Origin: Ridgeia piscesae
Lineage: Eukaryota > Annelida > Polychaeta > Sabellida > Siboglinidae
Assembly: GCA_025642075.2 (NCBI GenBank)
Contig: JAODUO010001043.1
Span: forward strand, 97,976-161,975
Direction: 5' to 3'
Length of the DNA: 64,000 nucleotides
Shown: in pieces, positions 26,501-39,300 of the stretch
Position numbering within the stretch: the first letter of the stretch is position 1
How the letters are laid out: every line of letters starts with the position of its first letter
Translations under genes and position numbers: made by a program
The notes under the pieces: model-generated
The model's database searches: none
Told to the model about the DNA's origin: nothing
What the model saw: only the letters and a program-made list of their open reading frames with translations

Positions 26501-29500
26501 TACATTCGTTTTGACACCAGCTGATTAAAGTAAATAGATATTTCTCAGACAGGTTAGAATGTATTACTATGTAAATGTTGCAAGCAAGATGTTGCACCTT
26601 TCAGGTTTAACTAAAGTCCGCACAGAACGACTACACCAACAAATTCAGTCCAGATGAGTTTGAATGTGATTACTAGTATTAGTTACATCATTTACATTTA
26701 TGTTTGTATACTGTTTTACGTTTCAATTATAATGTTACAGAGTATGTATACCATGTACAATCCAAACATGACTATAATGACTGACTATCCCCAATGCAGT
26801 GATAATGATAGTCTGTCACATTGAATACAGTTACATTGAATACACTGATACTGTTGCTGGCTGAAACGTAAGAACCTACAACGTACACACAGACTTACAC
26901 AGGACACTCCACACGTCATGTCCTAGTCTATAGTGCCATATGCACTGTCATGTGTCACCAAACACCACTGAGTCTGTCACCCAGAACACAATCAGACAGT
27001 GTCCAAGGTTGACAACTCACACAGTGACACAGTCACTCCAGTAACTGTGACTGTAGTCTACACAGGTGTCACCAGAACTATCTACTCATGTACTGAGGAC
27101 ACAGAGCAGACACAGCCAGCAACGCCTCCTGGCCCAGACAGACAAATTACTAATTGAGAAACATGACACCAGGTCACTGAAACGGAAAACCTGACTCGCA
27201 TAAACCACACTGTATTTATATAGGGCAACAAAATGTTACTTGCTGGAAGAAGAAAAGGCTTGTTGGACATTTAGTTTACTTACAACTCAGACACATATTG
27301 ATTAAGTTGCTTGGTACTACAGTGTTGGTAAAAATGTTTGCTTGGCCAGAAACTGGGTTTATGGAACATGTCTGAGCTCATTAATATCTTTGCAGAATGG
27401 CTTTTTCTGTATGCCCTATTGGGCCATGATTAAGTACGCTGAAATATTTCCATGGTTGAGATGGTACTATGAACTGACATTGACAATGTAGATAAAAATA
27501 GAGGAAATTTTTATAATATATTATAATACTTAACAATGATAGTTGTCACAGATCTTAATGTGTACAATCTAAATAATGACTGCATTATTTCACAACGATC
27601 TGTCAAATGACACCGGCATGCTTGAACAATTCACAAAAGGATTTGGTAACTTTTACAATTTACAAGACTGTGAACATTTTGTAATTACTATTATAAAAGG
27701 TCAAGTTCATAAATGTGATTACAAGCAATTAATAAAACCACACTGTCAACTGATGTAGAAGATGTTGCAACAAATGATTTTAAAACGGAACATCAAACTC
27801 ATGCTATATGACAAGGCCACACATTCAAAGCTATATACAGCAACTACAGAGACAGACCTACAGGAACAACAGCAGACAACAGCTGAGAACACCAAACAAT
27901 GACACTGGTGCACTATATACCCTGTATAATTTATAGTATTTCTTGCATTTCTAATAGTAATATTTCTTGAAATTAATCGTACATATTTCAGTTCATATTC
28001 TGAGAAACAGTGACAAAAACAGATGTCACATGATTTATAATTATTTGAAGCCACCATCCAGTGGATTTAACATGAGACCAACACAAACTGAGATAGTTAA
28101 TCAACGTCAGTGAAACATGAAAAGTACGACTCAAGTACACCAAGTGCGTTACACTGACATATCAGGTACACAGTGCCTAAGTAATGAATACATCTGCACA
28201 TTGTGTCAAGTGATTATCGTAAATCACCACAGCTACTCAAAGTACAGGCCTGTACATGTTCCGGTGCTGAAAGGTTACCTGACATGTGATTGTTTTCAAA
28301 CATATAGTTGACGTAAAACATAGACGTGTCACAACTGAGGTTCTAGTCACCCGCTGTAAGTGATATATATTTACAGACAGTGTTTTTAATCTGCCTGTTT
28401 AAAACTAATGAACATACAGAAAACTGCATGTTTCATTCTATATAGCACTGAATGTCACTGTTGAATTCATTAGTTTGATCTACGTGCAGTCAAAACATGG
28501 AAGTTTAGAAATAACCATACAGTGCAAAAATGAACAATGCAGAACAACAACAAAAACAGAAAGTAAACAGTAACAACACGGCCAGAAACTGGAGCAAGGT
28601 GAACTGGAAGTAACATTGGTATACTAACCCAGTGCTGAAATTAGGAAGAAAACACATAATTATTAATCAACATGTCTAATAAGTGGTTGCTAATCTGTGG
28701 GGTGGAAAGTAGTAATTGTGGGGGGGGTGCAACCTGGGAATGGTTTTTTTAATAAATAACTCTATATTAGGAACAGAAGATGTAGATTCAAACGTAACCT
28801 TTGTGTACAAAACACCACACAACCGCCAAGTCATGACCTCAGTGGAATATTAGTCAAAACATATTTGCTTCGCTCCAGTGAAGATACTGTATAAACCAAC
28901 CATTTAAATCCACAACAAATAATATGTCAACATGGATGGACGGAAGAATGGAAACCAAATAATGTGAGCAAACATAAATCTATACATATAAATGTCATAG
29001 TCATGTCATAAGTCATACCAAACATACCGTTAAACTATACATAACACATTTTGAATATTTTGCATGGTTGAAATTAACTGTCTTGGTAGAAAAAAAAACA
29101 TATTTAATTCTACACATACAGACATTCTTTTATGATTATTTAAAAATCAAATTACCCTATAACAGATATGTTACATATGCTTCAGCTTTTTCCAACTCAC
29201 ATGAAACATTTGTAAGAAATTTGAACTAAACGATTCTATCCAATTGTTTTAAATCCACATACAGTCAATAGGTGGCAGCACATGATCACCCACCAAATTG
29301 GAATGGATCCCAATTTATAATAATTTTACAACTTACAACCGATGAATTAATCAAATACAAAGATGAAATGAAAACAACTCTATTGAAAATACTAAATTAT
29401 ACAACACTAACATGAAAGGTTTTATAATTCAAATGTGATACAAATAAACAAAATGCAACAATATTCATTACTAGGTATAGCTATAAACTATAGGTATTCC

Positions 29501-32500
29501 CAAAAGGCTAAACATTTACAGACACATTCTGCACAACACCAAGACAAACGGTTAACTTCAGTAAATAGTCAGAGTCAAGTCTGTCCCTTTCCTAAAGCTT
29601 ATTAAATTCACTACATAGAATAAAGATGGATCAATCATATAATATTACAATGTACAGTACATACTGCATTAGCGTTATAATGTATACTGCATTAGCGCTA
29701 TCATTTGTTCAGCTATTTATAATATTTATTACTTAAGGTGTGCATGTGGCTGTTAGTGTTTTGCATACAAATTGTGAAATAGATGGACACATCTTGAGAA
29801 CTTGATGTTGTAGTTGCTCTACCTTTTGAGACAAGGACATAAACTGCCTTGGTTACATTGGGAACTGGTTCATAATGGATGATGTATAAAAGACAGAGAT
29901 GAAGAGAGACCTAAGAACAAGAAACAGGGAAATGTGCTTTCTAATCACCAGCCAGACATCTACAGTGAGCCCAGACACGGCTGTACACAACACTAGGCCC
30001 ATTTACTTGAATTCAACACTTTATGATGACAATGAGTATTTACGTTCTGAACCTGTCAATACAGAATTTTTAAGTGAAATTGTATCTGTCAACCTATGTA
30101 CAAATAATATTAACTAAAACCTTTCTATTATGACAATTACACGTGGTCATAATAGGAGTGTGTATGCTGACAACATGTATACTGTACACTATAAAAGACA
30201 TCTCCTGTCATTCACAAGAGCTGTATTCCTCTACCAACCCTGCAATAGTGCACATGGCCAGTGTGCCCATTTGAAGCACTTTCTCACTGCCAAGGTAACA
30301 CACAGGCAGGCATTGTTAAATATATATATGGGTTCAGTGTACAATATACTATGATGACTGATCATACATGTTGCCATTTAGAATAGTTTGCATTTAGAAT
30401 AGATGTAAAAGAATATTTTCTGTATTTATAACCACCCTTAATGAAGGTGGATAGAGAAATACCTTGAGTTAAGCGGACATTCAAACATTCTCTTAGTTTG
30501 TTCTGTGAAGACATCACAAATAATTTCATCAGATCAACAAGAAAAAAAGCAATTTTCATTACATGGGTCGGCCAGCAGATGTCTGCTTTTGATTGAGCTT
30601 GGATTATGTAGAGCTGCAGATAAATGATGCATTTCCCTTAACATGGTGTAATATGTTCCAGGGTTGGCTTCTTGTAATTAAGCCTGTCTGATAATTTGAA
30701 ACACTGATGTTATTGTGAAAGCACTACACGGTGTCAAACGTTCAGCAATGCTGAACTTTACATGGAATACAGCACTGTGAATGACAGGGGGCTGGGGAGA
30801 GATCTTTGTTGCAGGGAGGGAGGGAGGGAGGGAGAAGGTGATGAGAGAGTTGTGGCATCTGTTGAGATAGAGAGGTGGTAAAGAGGCTGGAGAAAGGGAT
30901 GGGAGTTCAGTGTATTTAGAAATCAACTCACCATCAAGAGACCTAAACAAGTCGGGTTTATCGGCCAATCGGACGGCGTTCCTAACTCGAACGTCCATCG
31001 AATCGTGCCTGGGTCCTGTGGCTGTTGACGCTGCCTCATATACAGGGCCCGGGCTGGCGACAGTGTCCTCACTCAGCTCTCCTGCGAGGTCCTTCACTGG
31101 TCCCCGGTACTCCTGGTTCTTTGCAAACAGCCCGCTGGAGAAATCTACGAAGATGTTGAAATTTGGTGACAATGAACTGAAGGATGAGAAGGACCCAAGG
31201 GTGCGACTGAGGATGGAGCCACTGCCGTGAGAGTCGACTGAACCAACCGTCTCCGAATCATGTCTGGCCGTGTCCTTGCTCTCTGGGTTTGTGGTTGGAA
31301 TGGCGAATGTGACGTCATCGAACTGGAAATACTGAATGTTCCCAATCTGTAGGTTTGGAGTGCCGACGACAACATTGTCTGGTGAACCATTGTTGCCAAT
31401 GGCAACAGGACTTGCTTCGGACAATGGCTGACTGTTGGAGGTCATGACCTCTTCTGTTTCACTAACCTTGGCTTGGTCTTCGGCTTGTCCTGTAATCACT
31501 GCAGCACCAGTGCCATCTGGTGGTGCTTCATGCATATTGGAGTCGGCTTTATTGACATTGTCTACAGGAATGATATGACTTTCACCCTCACACTCGACGA
31601 CTCCACCCTTTGTGACTTCACCCTTTGTGACTTCACCCTTTGTGACTTCACCCTTTGTGACTTCACCCTCTCCCTCTAAAAGCAAATCACAATTACCTGG
31701 TTTTGAAGCTGCACTTCTATCGCTGTCCTGAACACATTCCAATCTGCTTCCCTGACTGTCCCCTGCCTCTCCAACCGCAGTAGTTTCACTTTCACTATGC
31801 ACACCGGCTGGGGTGATTTCCGCTTCAACGTTTGCTGATATAGTTTCGGCGGGCGTAACTTTATCGTCCGGACGCGTGTCGTCAATCAAGATGTCAGCGA
31901 ACACGTCTGGCAATTCCTCGTCATCACATGGGGGCGCCACTGCAGCATCCTCGAGCGCAGCATCACATGAGCAGCCACTGTCCCTGCGGTCAGATTTGTC
32001 CTGGAGCCCCCGTAAGTCATTGGATGTCTCCTTGGAATTCTCTGCATCCGGAGCACTCATTTCTGTCACAGCACTGTCACCAGATGGCGCTACAGGATGG
32101 CAGCCTTTCATGTGGTAGACTTCGGGGCGGGGTGTGTTGGGTGCTTGATCAGTGCTGTGGGACAATCAAAGCAATACGGATGTGGTTGATGCACAAAACA
32201 CATTGTTAATAACCAACCACATTTACAACACAGTGAGGCATCCGACAATCAATGTAGCCAGTGTAACAGTCCCGCCATCTTTACTAACATGTCACATCCA
32301 CAAATATGACCACATAACACTAGTCAGTAAGTCACAATACTGATGGCAATACGTTCTTTTACAAATATATACCATTAACACTCTAGTAAAAGATAAGTAA
32401 AATTTCCTATAAACCTGTTACAAATATATAATATTAACACTCTAATAAACGATAAGTAAAATGTCCTATAAATAGACAGTTATAATGAATATAATGTAAA

Positions 32501-33302
32501 CTCAGAGGATCATTTAATTAGCATTATGAGTTCATAAGCCCCCGACACTTGAAACATGAGCTGGACACACCCAACCGTGAAACAATAGCTGACGACAGCC
32601 ACACCCAGGACAAAGTAACTACGTCATTCTGTGTGGTACAGTGGTGCCAACTAGTGGACAGGTGTGAAAACACACTAGAAGTAGTTGATTATCTTAGTGA
32701 AACAATTCTGATTCTTCAGATGTGTATCTTGTTGTGAGACTAGGCTACTAGACAGTAGTGACTTGTTCATTCTGACAGTCCAAATTGTCTCAATCATCTC
32801 AACTCTATGTCAACTGATCTCAAGACATCAATATACAAATGCAAAATATAACCAGTCTCCTCAGAGGTGTCTGTTTGTAATTTTGTTCCTCTTTGGTGTT
32901 AATTACCCCCAAAATCTGTTTATTTTCCAATCATTATTCACTAACCCTAAAATCTGTTTATTTTCTAATCACAATTCATAACGGTGAATATTTCGAATAT
33001 AATAAGACTTTTTTAAATAGTCTTACATAAGTTGTACTAAGTTATTTATGTTGTACTTAAGTTATTCTACAGACTCCATCACTCAGATGCGACAGAGCAA
33101 CTAACTCACAAGATCTGTCAACTCTAAGAGGTCTGTCACCACTAGCAGACAGAGGAATCACGAGTGGATTCACAAGATTTAAGGATGGGTCTTATTTCTG
33201 TGCTGGACATTATAGGTGTTGGGTTGATTTTCAGTGTTCAGAGCTGTGCCAATAATTATTTTTCTGTTAGGAAGATTTATGTTGTGGCATGGGCCACACA
33301 CA

Positions 33303-33350
<48 letters not shown>

Positions 33351-36300
33351 CACAAACACACAAACACACAAACACAGGAGTTATAGGTGGGTCAAATCAT
33401 AGTTCCCACTCCACTTGATGTATCAGATAATGACTGCTGCCTAAATATGTTAATTTGGCACACCTTGAAGCACCTTTCAGTCGCATTGCAGCAATGTCGT
33501 GGTACATTGCTGCACTGATGACAGTCTCCATGGGTGCGATCATCCCGTACGCGTCCGCCCCGTGCTCTATCACCAGAGTGTCAGACACATTCGGGTCAAA
33601 CATGATCGCATTTGGGGTGACCAACAGAACCCCACTGACAACACCCTGAAAACCACATATATCATAAGTAACATGATATAAAAGTGTGCAGTCTTTGCCT
33701 GAATTATATATGAGATGAACAGAACCAATGATTTTGAGGGGCCAAGTGAGTAGGACAGTTTATTACCAAGTAACATTAGAAATGCACAAGGAATATTTTG
33801 CATTGTGGTGTTAACATATATTCAGTACGTACATACACATTTTCATACATCCATCGTGCACCCAACATTATAAAACTAAACTATGCAAGATGTAAATTTA
33901 GCAGCCAGGTAGAAAGACGGACTATGTTAGATGCATGAAACTGTTTGTCTGAACACAGCACCTCAGTCATCATTGGTGAAATAATAATGCAAAACAATCT
34001 GTTGACCATTCACATAAGCCAAGCGTAACCCTATTTCTCACGGTGGCTATCATCCACAATGTTGCTTAACAGGTATTTGGTAGTTTTAGAACAATGGGAT
34101 AAGACTACAGCTATCTTCTTCCATCTCTGGCTGTCAATGATGTGTTAGAAGGCTGTTCACTCACCTGGCCGTCAGTTATGTGTTAGAGAGAAGGCTGTTC
34201 ACTCACCTGGCCGTCAGTTATGTGTTAGAGGGAAGGCTGTTCACTCACCTGGCCGTCAGTGACGTGTCAGAGAGAAGGCTGTTCACTCACCTGACCGTCA
34301 GTTATGTGTTAGAGGGAAGGCTGTTCACTCACCTGGCCGTCAGTTATGTGTTAGAGGGAAGGCTGTTCACTCACCTGGCCGTCAGTGACGTGTTAGAGAG
34401 AAGGCTGTTCACTCACCTGGCCGTCAGTGACGTGTTAGAGGGAAGGCTGTTCACTCACCTGGCCGTCAGTGACGTGTTAGAGGGAAGGCTGTTCACTCAC
34501 CTGGCCGTCAGTTATGTGTTAGAGGGAAGGCTGTTCACTCACCTGGCCGTCAGTTATGTGTTAGAGGGAAGGCTGTTCACTCACCTGGCCGTCAGTTATG
34601 TGTTAGAGAGAAGGCTGTTCACTCACCTGGCCGTCAGTGACGTGTAAGAGGGAAGACTGTTCACTCACCTGGCCGTCAGTGACATGTTAGAGGGAAGGCT
34701 GTTCACTCACCTGGCCGTCAGTGACGTGTTAGAGGGAAGGCTGTTCACTCACCTGGCCGTCAGTTATGTGTTAGAGGGAAGGCTGTTCACTCACCTGGCC
34801 GTCAGTTATGTGTTAGAGGGAAGGCTGTTCACTCACCTGGCCGTCAGTTATGTGTTAGAGGGAAGGCTGTTCACTCACCTGGCCGTCAGTTATGTGTTAG
34901 AGAGAAGGCTGTTCACTCACCTGGCCGTCAGTGACGTGTAAGAGGGAAGACTGTTCACTCACCTGGCCGTCAGTGACATGTTAGAGAGAAGGCTGTTCAC
35001 TCACCTGGCCGTCAGTGACGTGTTAGAGGGAAGGCTGTTCACTCACCTGGCCGTCTGTGACGTGTTAGAGGGAAGGCTGTTCACTCACCTGGCCGTCTGT
35101 GACGTGTTAGAGGGAGGCTGTTCACTCAACTGGCCGTCTGTGACGTGTTAGAGGGAAGGCTGTTCACTCACCTGGCCGTCTGTGACGTGTTAGAGGGAAG
35201 GCTGTTCACTCACCTGGCCGTCAGTTATGTGTTAGAGGGAGGCTGTTCACTCAACTGGCCGTCAGTGACGTGTTAGAGAGAAGGCTGTTCACTTACCTGG
35301 CCGTCAGTGACGTGTTAGAGGGAAGGCTGTTCACTCACCTGGCCGTCAGTGACGTGTTAGAGAGAAGGCTGTTCACTCACCTGGCCGTCAGTGACGTGTT
35401 AGAGAGAAGGCTGTTCACTCACCTGGCCGTCAGTGACGTGTCAGAGAGAAGGCTGTTCACTCACCTGGCCGTCAGTGACGTGTTAGAGAGAAGGCTGTTC
35501 ACTCACCTGGCCGTCAGTGACGTGTTAGAGGGAAGGCTGTTCACTCACCTGGCCGTCAGTGACGTGTCAGAGAGAAGGCTGTTCACTCACCTGGCCGTCA
35601 GTGACGTGTCAGAGAGAAGGCTGTTCACTCACCTGGCCGTCAGTGACGTGTCAGAGGGAAGGCTGTTCACTCACCTGGCCGTCAATGACGTGTCCGAGGG
35701 AAGGCTGTTCACCCATCTGGCCGTCAGTGACGTGTTAGAGGGAAGGCTGTTCACTCACCTGGCCGTCAGTGACGTGTTAGAGAGAAGGCTGTTCACTCAC
35801 CTGGCCGTCAGTGACGTGTCAGAGAGAAGGCTGTTCACTCACCTGGCCGTCAGTGACGTGTCAGAGAGAAGGCTGTTCACTCACCTGGCCGTCAGTGACG
35901 TGTTAGAGAGAAGGCTGTTCACTCACCTGGCCGTCAGTGACGTGTTAGAGAGAAGGCTGTTCACTCACCTGGCCGTCAGTTATGTGTTAGAGAGAAGGCT
36001 GTTCACTCACCTGGCCATCAGTGACGTGTTAGAGGGAAGGCTGTTCACTCACCTGGCCGTCAGTGACGTGTCAGAGAGAAGGCTGTTCACTCACCTGGCC
36101 GTCAGTGACGTGTTAGAGAGAAGGCTGTTCACTCACCTGGCCGTCAGTGACGTGTTAGAGAGAAGGCTGTTCACTCACCTGGCCGTCAGTTATGTGTTAG
36201 AGGGAAGGCTGTTCACTCACCTGGCCGTCAGTGACGTGTTAGAGAGAAGGCTGTTCACTCACCTGGCCGTCAGTGACGTGTTAGAGAGAAGGCTGTTCAC

Positions 36301-39300
36301 TCACCTGGCCGTCAGTTATGTGTTAGAGAGAAGGCTGTTCACTCACCTGGCCGTCAGTTATGTGCTTCACGTTGACTTTGATGAACCTCTCATAACATTC
36401 CTCATCCAATCGTTTCACCTCCTCCTCACTGAGTGGGTGGGGTGGGTCCACGGGGAGGGGGGGTCCATCCTGCCTCTCAGCATGTCCAGGCAGCTTCATG
36501 GGGCTACGCACTGGTGAGCCCTGAAACACACCATTCTTTAGCAAACACCCAACACTAGACAACCCCTTGGAATAAACTCCACTCAGAATCCCAGTTCATT
36601 TGTTTGTCCTTAGAGGAGCCATTATTATTTACAAAGGGTATGCATGGGGTAATTTGAAATCCACCCCCAGTGACCTACCCTCCACAGTATGCAATGAATA
36701 TTTTGTTTGTATTTTGAAATACCTTATTGTTGGCTGTCTATGCACTGACAACTAACCCAACCACAAATCTTCAGCAAATCTTGTGGTCGTAAATCTGACC
36801 TTAACCCTAATCCTCCCCAATGAAAGATGACCCCTCTAATAGCCAGGCCTGTGCACAATGCTACCTGCTGATGATCTGAACAATATCTAGTCACAGCTCA
36901 AATATAAACTATCTTCAGATGTTGCAGAGATTTGTTTGCACAACAGTACATACTAAGTCCACGGACTCTCTGACAGGGTGGTGAGGTTATTGCACCAAGA
37001 ATAAAGGACACTTTATGGAAGAGTGAAGCCAGGATCCTGTTAATGAACCATTACATCACTGCTGGGTGATGTCACTGCAGGACCAACAGACACAGACTGT
37101 GCAGAATGTCCAATTATCACTACACACCCACTGAGTGGCAATGTAAATTCTGTGACGAATTGGCACAGATGTTGCAAACAAGCAGTACAATCAATATAGG
37201 AAAATCAATTTAAATGAAATCATATTTGTTGACATAATCCATATTGCACTGAATTATATTACGAAAGAACACAATTTATACATTTACATAAATGCAGAGC
37301 AGTAGACATCTATGACACATATTACTATAATATACATACATACGATATGATACAAGATAATTAGATGAACATTATAATTTTCTGGTTGACCTTAGTAACA
37401 TCAATGAGAGACTAGAATTAACACAGACAGTTTGGTAGACATCATTAGATTTATAGTTCAAAATCATACCAATACAATCATCAAACAACAAAACAGCTCT
37501 CTAATGATGGAGATGATTTACTTACAACTAGGAAGGTGGGAGACGAGGGTGGGTCCGAGGGTGGGAATGTCTGGCTTGTTGTGGTGACTGGGCTGGTTGG
37601 TGCACTCACAACATAGTCCTTGTCAGGCACATAGAGCATCTGTAACAGGACAACAGGGGTCATGTCAGGCACATAGAGCACCTGTAACAGGACAACAGGG
37701 GTCATGTCCGGCACATAGAGCACCTGTAACAGGACAACAGGAGTCATGTCAGGCACATAGAGCACCTGTAACAGGACAACAGGAGTCATGTCCGGCACAT
37801 AGAGCACCTGCAACAGGACAACAGGAGTCATGTCAGGCATTTAGAGCATCTGTAACAATTCAACAGGGGTCATGACCAACAGGAGTCGTGTCAGGCACTT
37901 AGAACATATGTATCAGGACAAAGAGAGTCATGTCAGACCCTGGAGCATGTGTAAGAAGACAACAGGAGAGTCACCCAGGAGACACCTGCATGAACATGTA
38001 GATGTTGGCTTAACAAGTCAAGCATAATAATTGTTAACAGCTTTATGACAAATTAAATATTAAACTGTTGAGAAAGGACAACTACAAAGTGGTATTGAAT
38101 AAAAGTCCAATATACTAACTACTAGATTAGAAAAAAATTGATACCAATGGAATAATCAATAATGTTTACGTTTAGTTGGTGCTCTACCCAAATAAATTGA
38201 TGACGGGATAGAACTGGTGTGATGTTATGAACCTGCCCTCAGACAGTGAATCAGGAGGCTGTGTTTATCACCATTGAAGCCCTGTCAGGTGGGCAAATAA
38301 CTTCTTCACAACTGGCCACAAAGTCACAGAAAACACACCATTTACAACTGTAGTGAATACAGCATCAGTCGTCTTTGACGGCACATATACAGTTCTCATG
38401 ATTAATGATATAGTTGTTATGATGACATTGGGACATTTCTATTTCATGACAAATATAATCTTTAGAAAAAATCATCAAACCAAGCATAGATCATTGTTTT
38501 AAATATTAATAAACACTGAATAATGATGCCAAAACATCCACCGAATTATTTAGCACATAGCATTGTTTAAAACGAGGGTTACTGGTTCTCTATCCGCAAT
38601 TATCAACCATTATAACTGATAAAGGAAGTCTGCGATATTGCCAATAAAACATATTTTGAAGCTGGATGTATGGTTTACCATTTGATCAAGCTCCAGGTGT
38701 GATATTTGTCAAATTGTGCACATTATTACAGGCTTAGTGAAGTAACTAGACACAAATTAGACACTATACCATCAACATTATATCATAGGCTTGAATTCAA
38801 TTCACTTTAATGTCCTTAAAAAGGATATTCATCATGCAAATCATGATCACATCTAAAATACATGCACCGGGGTATGTAAAAATAGATCATCACAAAATAT
38901 AAATGAAATGCAAAATGTAACCACACAAAAAGCAAACCCGTTGGCATCTTCAGAATATAACATGAATTATTGAATGAGACACAAGAAATGGCTTGCTTGC
39001 TTTTAATCCCCATCTGTACTAGCTATGATCATATAATCCTTGGTCGTCTCCGAGTTCACACACATTTCCCTGATGAGTATTTTGGTGGAGACGTTCGTCA
39101 GATTGACGTACACTACAATTGTCAATATAACCAAGATGTTGTACCTGGCCAGGAAAAATCATCTGTGACATCAGCTTGTTCAGTTTCATCAATTCAGACG
39201 TTGTTGTGTCAAACTTTGCTGCGATGCTGGCCAGCGTGTCACTGCTGGACACCTGCAAAACAAGGATTTGGAACATTGGGAAATACATATCTGAAAATGG

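Noticed and set aside
34180..36517. Plus-strand frame of 415 codons with a 14-residue repeat
   Set aside because: A 42-bp stop-free repeat read antisense to the gene. The real coding is exon 6 on the minus strand.
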